A DNA stretch of 64,000 nucleotides from Heliopora coerulea (GCA_030142905.1 JASJOG010000047.1:1-64000), one strand, 5' to 3'. Numbered from the stretch's first letter, positions 10,860 through 23,168 are shown. The notes: a model not told the origin generated them from the sequence alone. Translations and numbers: made by a program.

Positions 10860-13800
10860 AAAGGAAACGAGTATTTCGGGATCCTTATGATATTTATAAT
10901 CAGTAATTCCACTTGGTGTCTCAGCTGAGTTGTTAAAAGTGAGAAATACTCGCCAGAGCTTCCTCCTTGTTCAACACATTTCAAGTCATTACTAGATAGT
11001 CAAATTCTAGTGCTGTGAGCCAATCAATTCCTATCCTATCTTCGCAGTTTCACGTCTACGTCTTCCCGTTATATACCCATCACGACTTAGCTACCATGTG
11101 CTTTATTCTGTGGATGGAATTTGGTTCTAGATTTTTAGACCATTTTCTTGCTATTCGACAATTTTGTTTCATTTGTCGCTTAATATTGGACACTTTATGC
11201 GGCGCTCATTAATTCAACTCAATCACATCACAGGGTTCATGAAAGCGAATGAACTTATCAAAAAAGCCTGATAACACGGATTAAAATAACATGATTGACC
11301 CTCGTCTTCGTCTTACAGCAGTACACCTATTACACTTTTCTACCTGGCGCACCAAGGCAGTTGTGCTTCGGCTGGTTCCGAACACAAATGGGGACTGTAT
11401 CTTTCAATAAATGTGGAACGTTTAATCACAACTCGTCTCTAAAGTTACAAGACCTTTTCCTTTATTCCAATTACATCACTACCTCCACGATTATCAACTC
11501 GCCTCTAAAATTACAAGACTTTTCCTTTTTTGGCGTCGCCCGGAAGCTCCACCTCACATTGTGCTTTGTTCTCTTGGTGCAAACAACGCGCCACAGTCCC
11601 ACCAGATCACAAGCCCCGAACAAACCACTGCCAACAATCAAGGATACGGCCAATTTACCAAAGTTCAAAGTCTAACAAGGTAATCCAACAATAGTCCCGA
11701 CCACTCCACAACCAACCAGAGCATTTACAAATTATTCGACAACACCTATTTACAAAGAGCATAAAGTCTCCGTGAACAAATTCGAACTGTTCTGTCCTTC
11801 TTATGTGTGATAGATAGTTCGCAGCTTGACATTTTCTCAGTGATAGTTTTCCTGCAGGTCTGCGATGTTTTTCACAAGTGCAAAGGCGAATGATTTTTGC
11901 CAAGGAAATCTTCCGTGCGTACGGCAAAGAACAAGGCCTGGCAGAAATCCAAGACCTTCAAAACAGTCAATTACCACTTGTAAAAACAGAGAGATCTACT
12001 AGCTCAAACAGATTAAGTTTCTACTGTTTTACCACAACCCCGAAGAGTTAACTTCTGTAAACTCAATCGCGGAGTAACAGCATTATAGAAGCTTTACGCA
12101 GCTCTTGCACATGGTTTGAGAATCGCAGTTTTTTACTGACATATTTCGTACTAAAGTCCGTCATCATGGTATTCGCCAAAACACATTGATACCAGGAAGA
12201 ATTGTGAGAAATTTGGAGGCTGAAGGTAACAGGTTGTTATGCAGCCAATCGATCTGAAAGCCCTCACGGACGACAAAAATAGGTATCGACATCTGATGGA
12301 AAACGAGAAAGTGATAGAAGTCTGTATGTCCTTTCTGTCCATCACTTACGGCTGTATCAAAGGAACTTCGCTTGACTTAAATATCAGTTGCAATACAACA
12401 ACTTTTTAAATCGAACCAAACTTTTCAAAATAAGACGCCAAAACGTGGATCGACAAATTTTGGCGTGTGAACATACTGAAAGTGTCGGTACAAGGTCGTC
12501 TTCACAATAGATGTTCAGTGACTGCGAAATTGCAATTAATTTGCAATTAATTGCGGAGAGACTTTCGCTTGATGTACACGCTGCGATTTATCGGGCTGAT
12601 TTCGAGCGAGGCACACAGGTCAATTTACCCATCACGATATGTCCGACTTAGTTTTAGTGGCGTCTTTTGAAGTAGTTGGTTTCGACTTGAGAATCTCCTT
12701 CACTACAACAGACCTTTGGAATCGTGCCGATCTGCTTTGAAACACCCGCCAGAAATCAATCTGAATAATCGTAATTTGAAATTGGCATTTTTTTTAAAAG
12801 TCAAGGCAAGTGTAGAAATCTGGGGCAATGCAACATATTATTTTAATTAAAAGCAATTTGTTCAAAAGAACTGTCGAAAAACGGACGGACAAATCTTAGC
12901 ATGCAAATTAGCCTTGACGTTGTTGTTGTGCAGGCATAGTTTTGTTTCGTATAGCAGCGGAAAAGCATTGCGCTTGATCATGTTACTGAATGTACGTTTA
13001 GACACTACGACTGTTTGGCCCAATTTTTACGGCTTCTTTTGAAATCCTCAACTCGGGTGCAAAAATCTCTAGCTCTGCAACAGATTTTTTAATTGGCTGA
13101 TTTCCTTCAAAGTAGCCGCATAAATTCAGGCGACAAGTCATAACGTAAAAACGTAACGTAAATCTTTGAGTCGTACTATCTATGTAGCGTAATCCACATT
13201 GATCTTGTGTTGACAATCAGAAACTTAACACTTTGAAGAAAAAGGTTGGACTGGATTTTCTTGAACTAGCCGCAAAAAGTCTTTCCAGTTATGAGATAAT
13301 AAGTGTTTAGTAAACTATGTTTCTGAAATTTGTGCGATTCTAGTCAACTGGACATTATTAGGTGCAATAAATTTGTCTTTGGTTAGGCCTAGCCTGCTTT
13401 GATCAAAGAAGTTAACTAGCAAAAGATCTTGATGGCAGTCGTTAGAAAAACAGATTTCAAGTCTAATAAATCGTTTGCCAAAAACATGCTTGAGGAAAAG
13501 ATGAAACTTCAAGCAAGTTTTTCAGCAAAAGATTTCGAGGAGTTAAATTCTGTTTCTCGGTCGAACAATTCTCCAGGTCGTTGTTAATCAAAGCAACCCA
13601 ACTCTGACAAAGACAAATTCATCCGACCTAATAAGTAAATGTCCTACTGAATTTAAACGTCCATGGGTCTGACAGAGTTTAAAATTGACGCCAGATATAC
13701 ATTTTTCACTTCTGTTGTTTTGATTTTTTCACTTTTTCAACTAAGGATTTGAAAATTGACTTGAATTCTTCACTTTCCTCCATCTCGGTTATGTCCTGAT

Positions 13801-13939
13801 GCAATTGCTCTATAGAATAATTATTGGGTTCAAACGGCTCTTCGTCCCAATCGAATTGATCGTTGTCATAATCGCAAGATTCAAAAATTTGGCCAGCTGA
13901 CGGCTGCACCTTCAGAGTACAAATCAAAACATAATGTTA
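10860..13939. other. Unassigned region with a weak minus-strand ORF
   Basis: No recognisable gene. An open frame at 11295-11675 (+) has no familiar motif and contains two imperfect copies of a 35-bp segment (near 11430 and 11496). A minus frame at 13706-13927 encodes an acidic and then Lys-rich 73-residue peptide (FDWDEEPFEPNN) and could be a terminal exon of an unknown host gene, but nothing else supports it. Confidence 0.35.
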
Positions 13940-14002
13940 GCAAAATATGTTCAACATAAAGCAAAATATGTTCAACATAAGGCAAAATATGTTCAACATA
14001 AG
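13940..14002. repeat. 21-bp tandem repeat, three copies
   Basis: GCAAAATATGTTCAACATAA plus one A or G is repeated three times in a row, followed by a partial copy. Confidence 0.9.
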
Positions 14003-14734
14003 GCAAAAGTGGGTACACAATCCGTGTACTTGTCTGATGGTATGGCATTCATCGATGGTGACGAAACTACACGTTCACCAGATTCATAGATACCTTTTGT
14101 TTCATTAATAGGTTATAATTTCATCAAGATTTAAATTGGTGAGTTTGTCTTAATCAAAAATAGACATGCAGCGCATAGTTGCATCGTCTGTATTGGACAC
14201 GAAAAATGAGAGATTTTCATTACTTTAAATACATGGAAAAACACGTTTTTACAATAATATAGCTAAGGCATTTCAATTTTTTTGTATTGTTCACTAACAT
14301 GTAACAAAAGTATCTGTGTTGAATTCATATACCAATTGGGGGAGAGGTTGGTGCTCCCATAAATACCCCATTCCTGGTGTTGGGTCTTAATGTGATAATT
14401 AAAAAAGCCCAAACACAAAATATACCAGGAACATGAAATAGGAAATTGCTAAGGGTTCTGTTTTAAGGAAGGGAAAGTTCGAATCTTGAAGAAACAATCA
14501 CTTACGTTACCACGCCATTATAAAAGAGTCAGGCGTCAACTTCGCAGTGCTGTTCTTCGCAATCGCCGTATTACTCAAAATTATGATAAGAACTGCAAAG
14601 ATCGGTGAAGTGTGCAATTTCAACAAGACCAGTTTTCCTATGTGAAGCCGCTAGTACACTGCTGACTCGACCTCCATCTCCGCCCATGGAAGAGTTATAC
14701 CCGACAAGAATGGCCGCTTAGATTTTCATAGTCA

Positions 14735-15570
14735 GTATACTCTGAGCAGGATTTTTATGGAATGTTTTATCTGCCTTACTTTTGCTGTGGAATGGAGTGC
14801 AGAAAAAAATTCAAGCGAATTGGACAAGCTCGTGAAATCTACGCTTACGAGGTCGACAACAGCGAGACCGTTCCGCCATAACCATGCCTAACTTTATGTA
14901 CAATATGAGAGGCTAGAGACTTCCGATTAATTATAGCTACTGGACCAGTTAATGCCAAAATTTGTAAATAAGAATCGCAAAATTATGAAGTCTCTCTTCA
15001 AGACAGTTATTCTGTGCGGAGAAAATCAGTTTCCTCTAAGAGGTCAGAGAGACGACGGGGTAAATAACCCAAACCTACCTACAGAGCAACTTTTAATGGA
15101 CTTGTTAGCATTTAGAATTGACAGTGGTGACCAAGCTCGAAAAGTACATCTTAAAATTCGTTGGCCGAAATTAAAGCCAGCTAGCATTTCTCTGTAATGC
15201 CAGACGAAGCCGCCAATATTTCCAACAAAGAAAATTTCCATTTATTAGATTTGTTGATGTGGCTTAAAATATCTAAAGGATTTGATGGTTACCACCTTTT
15301 TTAGGAAGGAACAACTAGAGAAGCAATCAAGCGGATAATTATTGATGCTTTATCAGAGCTTAGGTTGTCCATGAGCAACTGTTGCGGTCAATCCTATGAT
15401 GGTACTGGTGACATGGTGGGATGGTACGTTGGTGTTTCAACCCTTATTCAGCAAGAAATTAGTAAAGGTGTCCATGATCACTGCATGAATCATTGACTGA
15501 ACCTGTGTGTTGTTAATACAGTAAAAAGAGAGTTTCAATTAATGTTTGCTATGCAAGATAGATTGCTCGT
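14735..15570 (+). pseudogene. hAT (ZMYM1-like, DUF4371) transposase relic
   Basis: Fragments in successive frames match the order of a ZMYM1-like hAT transposase. ELDKLVKSTLTRSTTARPF ends a TTF-type zinc finger segment near 14815-14880. KNRKIMKSLFKTVILCGE and RDDGVNNPN at 14960-15070 correspond to the DUF4371 start, followed by LLAFRIDSGDQ. NCCGQSYDGTGDMVG and HDHCMNH*LNLCVV at 15380-15520 correspond to the second catalytic region. Stops and frameshifts separate them and the C-terminal dimerisation region is absent. It is older than the nearly intact relative at 51.3-53.6 kb. Confidence 0.75.
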
Positions 15571-16735
15571 ATTGCTTGTTTGGTAAAAATTGTCATGTTT
15601 TTGATACCAGATGTTTCTTTAGTCCACTGTATGTACATTATTGTCTAGATTACTGTCAAAAATGTTGTCTTTAGTTGCAAGGCAGATCCAGTTTTAGTGG
15701 CAACTATGCCGGCATTGTATCTTAGAGGCAATGGTCAGATAATCAAATTAATTTTTCTGTTCACCAGATAGAATTCCCTTTTATTTGCATCAGTTACTTA
15801 AAGATTTACTTATCCAACAATTAATTTTTTTCCGAAAATTCTCTCCCAAAATGCAGGATAACATGTTCTTGTGTTTCCCAAAATCAAAAATTTTCTTGGG
15901 GAACATGCCCCAGGACTCCTAGATATATTACACCTAGATATATTACACCTTCATCATTGGAGCCTGGTCACAGAAAATCCTAGATCAACCTCTATGATAC
16001 GTTTTAAACACTTACAAGGTAATTCATAGGCTGTGTATACCATGTAATAAACTTGGTGCTTTCCATGCAATTCGACTGCACCAGAGCTCAATCTTATACA
16101 CTGCATACATCATTACTTGTGGTAAACACATTAACACTTGTTAAATATGTATATAGGAATTCATAGACTAGTTGAATTAGGCTTCAACAGGAAGAAAAAC
16201 TTCAATACTGCATTCTAACTGCAAAAGCTGGAATAAAATGTTTCAGGCAGGGAATGCCAGTTTACTCTTTAGTAATACACACTTTAACCCAGACCACAAC
16301 TAGCAACCACAAAAACGTGTTGTTGCTTTGTTTCTGCCCTCAGGCGGTGGGTTATCAACTATAACCAAACTAAAGTGATCGTTCTCATCAATAGTCCTGG
16401 AATGCACCAGTTACACTGTATTTCACATTGCAAACTGTTGACCTGCTTACCACCACTAATGATGACCTAGCACAAGTTTTACTAGAAAGAAAAAACTACC
16501 CCTGAAGAAACCAGTTGGAGATGAATTTAGTAAAATAAAAAATAAAGATGATTTACCGAAATCCTACTGCTGAACTCTTGCTGTTCTTTTTTTATTTTCT
16601 TTGCTGGAGATTGAACAAACTCCTCCTGAAGGGGAAAAAAGCATGGTATATTAAGTAAAAATTATGTACTAAATTAACTTTCTTAGAAGGGCAGTATTGG
16701 GTTTTGCTTCTGTTTTTCTTTGTCTTGTTTTTAAT
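15571..16735. other. Unassigned region
   Basis: I see no coding or structural feature apart from short AT-rich stretches and a short duplicated motif (ctagatatattacac, near 15930). Confidence 0.45.
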
Positions 16736-16765
16736 TTTATTTATTTATTTATTTATTTATTTTTA
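16736..16765. repeat. (ATTT)n microsatellite
   Basis: Six or seven units of TTTA/ATTT in a row. Confidence 0.9.
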
Positions 16766-17227
16766 ATTTTCATAGTCTTCAAATGACCACATAAACAAGG
16801 TCCACTTAAGTTAACTACTCTACATTCAACGTACCACAAAAAGGCTGGAAACAAATTCCACAGCATAATAAATCTCACTGAAGAAATTACAAGGTGTTTA
16901 CACTTTATTTACTACTTTCACAAATAGAAAGCTTTTTGTTGTAGGAGATAAGTTATTAAGACCTATATTATGAAAGATACAACAAAGAAAGATACCTTTG
17001 CATTTAAGCAGGTTAGGAAAGAAAAAATAATTTAGCATAAAAAACAAAATAAAAAATCAAAACAGTAAAAATGGAGGTTTCACACCCCCATTACTGTCAA
17101 TTTAAATTATTTTCACTTTTCCCTCCTTTTTGGAATAAACATCAAGTAATTTCTTGTAAAATGCTGGGTTTTTGTTGTCTATTTATATACTTAAGAAGAA
17201 CAATGCAAACAAACATATTTCATGTGA

Positions 17228-17280
17228 CCAGCATTCTGACCTATACCAGCATTCTGACCTATACCAGCATTCTGACCTAA
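17228..17280. repeat. 18-bp tandem repeat, three copies
   Basis: CCAGCATTCTGACCTATA is repeated three times, the last copy lacking its final base. The frame stays open through the repeat only because 18 is a multiple of 3. Confidence 0.9.
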
Positions 17281-18515
17281 AATGACTTTATCTTTCACAA
17301 GAGACACTAAAATGGTGCCAAGACGTAGTTTTTTGTTGAGATGTCAATCCGTCTTAATAAAGTTCCACTTTAATGTTGTGGCTGACTTAAGGGACATCAT
17401 GTAGGGTCTGAGTGATAGTCAATCTGCCCATGGCTTTTCAAAGATCCAAGAAGTCAAGACAATGCCATATTTTGGCATTGTTATTCAGCTGGAGGTCACA
17501 TCAGGGAACCGACAGAGACCTGGAGCCTAACATAGCTAGCTGAAAACATTTTTTAAAAAAATTACATTGGCACAGCATCGAGACAAGCAGGAAAGTCGCT
17601 CACTTAGGCTATGTTTAACATTTTGGCTTTGACCCCAAATTAGACTTAGTATAAGCTCCCTGACCTTTTGAAATGGGGGGAGGTCCATGTCAAATTCAAA
17701 TATATTTGTCTTACTGTAACTATTTGTAAGCATAGTTGACTTTGCATCTCAATTTTACATGCTTAACATAGCAGCAAATAAGCTGGGAATATTTGCTGAT
17801 GTTTAAGCTTGATTTTCTCAAAATGTAGGAATTATCCTGGCCCAAATTCGTGGAAAGTCCAGTTTGAGGGGAATTTGATGGATTGCCATCATTTTTGGAC
17901 AGCTGGTATGTCTTATAGTGGTTTATGTAATAAGTAGACAGTTTTTCAAAATTTGCAATTATAGTTCTCTTACCATAGAAACAGTGATTATTTTCAATCC
18001 AGACAAGAGATTATGAGGAAATGAAAATCTATCGACTTGTTGCACACCCCTTGCCATGTGAATTATCTTCACTAAGTTTGGACTTGATATCTATTTTTGC
18101 TTTTGACATATTGCTTCCACAAACTCTTGTTTGTGAAGTATTTATTAGCTATTACCATGGCAATCTTGAAGTTTGTGCTACCTCTGTTGCATTCAAAACT
18201 AGTGTAATAACTAGTACTAGCACCTTGCAAAGTTTTGTGGTGATTAATTAGATTGTTGAGAAACTAGAGCAATCACAATATTTTGGATCATTTAGGGTTA
18301 ACTACCACCTTAAAGTCACTGTACACGTACATGCTGGCGTAAGTAGTCAAAGGATTTTGAAGGACGACTGAAGTTTTATGCATTCTTGATTGCGCCATTT
18401 CTAAACATTTTCAACTCAAACATCACTAGCACATGTTCACTGCCCAGCCCTAAGTCAAACCGCATTCAAAATGAAATGATAGTCTTCCTCCTTCCAACTT
18501 ATCCTGTATATTGTG
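17281..18515. other. Unassigned region
   Basis: No recognisable gene or element. Short frames such as 18021-18251 carry no known motif. Confidence 0.45.
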
Positions 18516-18523
18516 TGCTATAT

Positions 18524-18858
18524 CAGCGGTCCCCAACCTTTTTTGCGCCACGGATCGGTTTAATATTAGACAATATTTTCACAGACCAGCCTTTAAGGTG
18601 TGGCGGATAAATACAACAAAATAAAATGATACAACGGCATAAAAACTGTGGTAAATTGTAAATATAATAATAAACGTGAATCCACTGTGTACTCATATGC
18701 AACTTTATTAGCAGTGTCTTTGTAACGTAAATAACGTTAATAAAGAATAACGTTAATAAAGAATAAATAACGTAAGTTATTTATTCTTTCTGTGTGGCCC
18801 GGTACCAAATGACCCACGGACCGGTACCGGGCCGCGGCCCGGGGGTTGGGGACCGCTG
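18524..18858. mobile_element. hAT MITE with perfect 8-bp duplication
   Basis: The ends CAGCGGTCCCCAACC and GGTTGGGGACCGCTG are perfect terminal inverted repeats. TGCTATAT flanks both sides (18516-18523 and 18859-18866), the 8-bp duplication expected for hAT. It is 335 bp long with no coding capacity. It has GC-rich ends and an AT-rich core containing repeated AATAACGTTAATAAAG units. The clean boundaries suggest recent insertion. Confidence 0.95.
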
Positions 18859-18866
18859 TGCTATAT

Positions 18867-19664
18867 CATTCCACTGTCGGAAGCGGGATTGGCAGCAACA
18901 TTGAAATAGGAAAAATCATATCAATTGATGCAAAAATTATAACTAAGAATCAAGTCAAGATTGGAATCATAAAGGGAACAAAGTGAAAGGTCGAAAATCT
19001 TTGCTTATGTTTAGGTAGATCAATAGTGCTTTAAAAGCGGAAAGGTTAGAAGGAAAGCAATGGCGTGAGGCTGAAATACAATATCGAAAATTCAAAATAA
19101 AAGACAAGTAAAACCTGATAATTCGAGAACTGACGAGTACGCATTTTGAGGGGTTACGCCATCATCGGTGATGCTGCTAACCACGTAAATTCGTATAATC
19201 TTTGGATAAGTTGTGATGAGACCTTAATGTAGCACGTCTTATCAGAACTTGCTCAGGAACGACTTCGGCGCCGTGGCATCACAAAATTTATCACAAAATT
19301 TTCTTATCGTGTTGAAAGAATTATTGTAACACTTTGAAATCCCTTCCTCCGATCTACTCAATCAGCAACAATTCGCTAGATAATAAATCGTCTGAGCTAT
19401 GAAAAGTATGGTCAGTATCTATTGAAAACATTAAGACATTACCTGCGTAGAACTGCCGATGGATACAGCCATACGTTTCTTTTTGTCAGAATTGAGAGTT
19501 CACAACCTCTTCCTACGTTGAGAACTTGAGATCATGTGATGAATGGTAGCGAATCACAGCGAAATTCTCTTAAATTTATGAGTATCGTCAATGTCCTTCC
19601 CAGTCTTCCCGGAGTTCCGTATCGTCATCGTTTTGCTCCAGACCACTTCCTGCACGAGGAAGCC
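18867..19664. other. Unassigned region left of the composite element
   Basis: No gene or element recognised. It is the host flank of the 21.7-kb composite. Confidence 0.4.
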
Positions 19665-19828
19665 ATTGAACCTCGGGTGAGGCTATTCTGCACACTGATC
19701 TGAAAAATAGGACTGGATAGAGCAACCCAGGGTTGGACTGCGGGAGAAAATGAAGCCCGCAAAATTCAATCTGCGCCATATTGGAGTGACCACTTTCTCG
19801 GCAACGTTGTTGTAAGGCTGTTATGAAA

Positions 19829-19967
19829 ATGAGGAAACTCGTACGTAGGGCTGTAGTAAACGAAGAAAAAATGTGAAAGGAAACGACAACACATCCCAAA
19901 GTGGCAGTGAGGGATCTGACGATGAAGAATCCAGGTTAAAAAGAAAATTTTCACGGACATTTCACTG
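19829..19967 (+). pseudogene. P1 THAP exon 1, damaged
   Basis: This aligns with the intact THAP exon 1 of P2 (23020-23168). Small deletions remove the Cys-Cys-x-x-x-Cys segment and shift the frame, so the zinc ligands are lost. The GTAAG donor is still present at 19968. Confidence 0.75.
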
Positions 19968-19999
19968 GTAAGTATGGAGTGTCATTACCGTCAGAACTA

Positions 20000-20255
20000 T
20001 TGTTTCGTTATTATCTACCGGTTCATTATTATACAATTTTTCGTTATTATTATTCCCAAGTTCATCATGATCATGCAATGTCTAGTTATTAATTTGCATT
20101 TCTTTGTTATTATTATACACTGCTTTGTTAGTATTATGCACTGTTGATTTGTTATTATTATGCGCTGTTTCTTTATTATAAAGTATTGGTTTGTATTGGT
20201 ACACACTGTTTCGTTATTATCATGCACTGTGGCATTATTATGCAGTGTTGTACTA
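20000..20255. repeat. Degenerate TTATTATTATGCACTG tandem-like repeat
   Basis: About nine imperfect units of 20-30 bp built on cgTTATTATTATGCACTGTTT run through this tract inside P1. The minus-strand open frame here is Ile/Thr/Lys-rich and simply reflects the repeat. Confidence 0.75.
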
Positions 20256-20298
20256 TTATCATCACCTAGCAAAATTTCATGTGCGTGTGAGTAGCTGG

Positions 20299-21716
20299 TA
20301 CGTTGAGCAGGGCAGAAAGACAAACGAACATGGTGACAGATTTCACTGCCGAGTTGAAAGACGTAATAACATCCAGATTAAGGGAGATTGTTTCTAGTGT
20401 TTATAGTGCTGATAATTGCAACATATCAGACAAACTTCAAGAAATTCAGAAGCTTGTCATTGTCTTAGACTCCTTGACAAGAATACCAGAAGAAATATTC
20501 AATTTGTTGAGCAGTGCATGGTCAATTTTAGAGTGCTCAGGGATGAACATCAGAGAAAATGCTGTTTTCACTGGATAACCAGGTAGACCAAAGTATGCAG
20601 TTAGCAAGGAACAGCTCGCAATACTTGTAAAAGCCAGGTTCAGTATCCGTAAAATTTCAGAGCTACTTCATGTCAGTTCATGGACTGTAAAATGACAAAT
20701 GCAAGAATATGGTCCTTCAGTGCATTCCCTTTACACAGAAATACAAGATAATGAGATGGCATAGTGAGAGCAACTAAAAGAACAAATCCAAAATGTGGAT
20801 TAAAAATGTTGACGGGACACCTTGGCTCAAGGGGTATATTCATCATCAGACATCATATGAGAGAAGCTCTTTCATGAGTTGATCCCCAGGGATTGGCTAC
20901 TTGATGATGCACGGCAATTAAATGATGTATATACAATGGAACAAGGCCACTTGGACTCTGGCATTTTGATGGCAATCATAAACTTGTCAAATGGTGTTTT
21001 GTTGTTCACGAGTGTGAGGATGGCTTCACACCTGTGTATTTACCCTGCAATGCTAACAATAAAGCTGCCACAGTATTCTAAAATTTCATAAAAGCAGTAT
21101 AAAACTGAAGATTGCCCTCTAGAACAAGGTGTGATGTTGTTAGGGAACAGAAAATGGGGATGTTGTCAAGAATAAGTTAAACACTTGTGGTCCAGGTAAG
21201 GGGTCAGCTCTTGTGGGTAAGAGCATGCACAATCAACAAATTGAGCACCTCTGGTGGGATGTACTTAAGGATGTTTTAAACAATTGCCACAATCTGTTTT
21301 CATTAATGGAAGATCTGAATATCTTGGAGTATTAAGCAGAGAATGACTTATAGTGCTTACATTATGCATTCCTTCATCACATAAACCATTGTTTGAATGA
21401 ATGGTCTGCTGCCTGGTTGAGACATCCCATGTCCACAGCAAACAACTATACACCCCTTCAGCTTTGGGTTCAAGGTTCATTGATGACATCTGAAGAAGGT
21501 ACCAATCCTACTGAAGTAACTGACAAGTATGCTATTGACTGGGATGGACCTATCCCACTTGATGACAGTTCAGTAGACATTCCACCAACTAGTCCTGCTT
21601 TAACAAGTGAACAACTTACACAGTTTGATGAAAGAACTATGGCACTTCAAGAATCAACATTAACAGAAGACAAACTTAAACTTTACAAACTCACTAAAAA
21701 ATATCTTCACCCTTAG
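20299..21716 (+). pseudogene. Integrase-core (rve-like DDE) gene inside P1, broken
   Basis: Pieces match a metazoan integrase-core family found in many cnidarian and fish genomes, with an N-terminal helical region, a helix-turn-helix and an rve-like catalytic core. The N-terminal part is at 20311-20577. An HTH-like stretch (GRPKYAVSKEQL, then SIRKISELLHVSSWTVK) lies at 20583-20695. The core reads GLWHFDGNHKLVKW (catalytic Asp region), PCNANNKAATVF and RLPSRTRCDVV near 20945-21150. The C-terminal part at 21393-21716 reads HPMSTANN, then PLQLWVQGSL and AIDWDGPIPL. At least six stops or frameshifts. It occupies P element termini, so it was either inserted into P1 or present in a P1-like ancestor. 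The family name is from memory. Confidence 0.7.
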
Positions 21717-22789
21717 TGAAATGTCAAATTCATGGCACCCCTCTGAATGAGCTACTTTTCTCACAAACCAAAATGCAACGTCAGTTAGAACAAGGTGGTT
21801 GGTTGCTTTTATTGTGTATATTTGAATTGAACTTGTACAATTCGTTTTATAGATCAACAGCAAAACAGTTTCAACACAACTCTAAACACAACTGCATTGA
21901 AAAATTACTTCGTATAACTAAACCTTTAGACACCTTTAAATGGCAAGTGTTATCAAACCAAAATTTGCCTCAAATACCATCAATATCTATTTTAATGGTA
22001 TATTTCTTTAAAAATTGCTAAAGCAATGGCATTAAAACATTATATTGTAAATATGTGCAAAGTACAAAGATTTTTTACCAAATGTAATTCTTATCCTGAG
22101 AAACATTTTCCTGTTTCAAATGACTGTGTAGAGCAGTTCATTTAAAGGTTCATCAAAGTTTAAAAATCCAAATATCAATGAAACAAGCATAACTGAAACA
22201 GCCACCTGTGAATTGTGGTAAAACTGTTAATAAATTGCTTTAGCATACCGGAGACCAGTTTAACAAATTACATGTCATAGTACAGCCCAGGAATCTTCAA
22301 TTGACAGCTTGCTGTCTAGATGTGGCCCATGAAACCTTCTTGAATCTATTAAAATTTTGTGGCTTGGGAACGCCAAACAACCACGGCCTTTTCCATCCAT
22401 AAAACCGGGCACTGTAAAAGAAAAAATCTCTGGACTCCACAGTACGTAGACTATGCAGTAGATCTCGAAGTGCGGTACACGCCACCAACACGATCACTCG
22501 TTGCTCAATAGTCGATTATTTATTACGGGAAAATCAGTAATTTTAAAGAAAATTGGACAATTTTAAAGGCTGTTGTCTCTCCTCGGCATGTTTTCACTTA
22601 AAATTTGACAATTATACGCCAAGAACCTACACACGTTGAAAGTTCTCCTCCAATTTCTTCGATGTAACCTACACAAAATATACGGCGCACCTTGAAAAGT
22701 GGTCACTCCAATATGGCCGGCACGGCTGACTTCCGGCTTCACTTTTTGAACAATAGATGCTCTATCCAGTCCTATTTTTCAGATCAGTG
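21717..22789. other. 3' part of P1: block shared with P2, then P right end
   Basis: 22018-22370 corresponds to P2 23170-23605, minus a microsatellite. After the deletion junction, 22370-22789 corresponds to P2 26394-26815 and ends in the TIR. No intact gene. Confidence 0.75.
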
Positions 22790-23019
22790 TTCTGCACGCA
22801 GTTGATGTAGTGACGTCATACCGACAAATAACGAAATATGTCGAAAAGCTTTCGGGCAGTCTCCGTACTTAGAGCAAAATTCCCACTGATCTGAAAAATA
22901 GGACTGGATAGAGCAACCCAGGGTTGGACTGCGGGACAAAATGAAGCCCGCGAAATTCAATCGGCGCCATATTGGAGTGACCACTTTCACGATAAAGTTG
23001 TTGTAAGGATACTACGAAA

Positions 23020-23168
23020 ATGGGCAAACTCGGTACGCAATGCTGTGCTTTTGGTTGTAATAAGCGAAGGAAAAATGTGAAAGAAAACCAGACATACCGA
23101 AGTGATAGTGAGGGGCCTGACGATGAAGAATCGACATTAAAAAGAAAGTTTTCACGGACATTTCACTC
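23020..23168 (+). CDS. P2 THAP domain exon 1
   Basis: From the ATG at 23020 the exon gives MGKLGTQCCAFGCNKRRK, the N-terminal half of a C2CH THAP zinc finger, then an acidic stretch (SDSEGPDDEE) and SRTFH. A GTAAGC donor follows at 23169. The THAP domain normally binds the element's subterminal DNA. The matching second exon, with the invariant Trp and the Cys-x2-His pair, is visible in P3 (32775-32970) but I cannot find it in P2. The exon also ends in phase 2, which does not join in frame to the likely acceptor at 23761. Confidence 0.75.

Larger units (their letters stand above)
19693..22789 (+). mobile_element. P1: internally deleted P element carrying an integrase-like relic
   Basis: The ends CACTGATCTGAAAAATAGGA and its reverse complement match P2. 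TTCTGCAC occurs on both sides (19686-19693, overlapping the first base, and 22790-22797). The other TIR of the host element at 41.35 kb shows the unoccupied site with one copy of TTCTGCAC. P1 lacks the transposase: sequence equivalent to P2 positions about 23603-26394 is missing, joined at a 2-bp GG microhomology near 22370. It has about 2 kb (about 19972-22018) that P2 lacks, containing an AT-rich repeat tract and a broken integrase gene. Confidence 0.88.

Noticed and set aside
11295..11675. 126-residue ORF as a gene
   Set aside because: No known motif, and contains a duplicated non-coding segment; no splice or strand support.
13706..13927. Acidic minus-strand ORF as a host exon
   Set aside because: Plausible composition but no neighbouring exon or family match; kept only as a remark.
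20015..20323. Minus-strand 102-residue ORF
   Set aside because: Ile/Thr/Lys-rich frame produced by the TTATTATTATGCACTG repeat.
19693..22789. P1 as an autonomous P element
   Set aside because: Transposase is deleted and THAP exon 1 is damaged.
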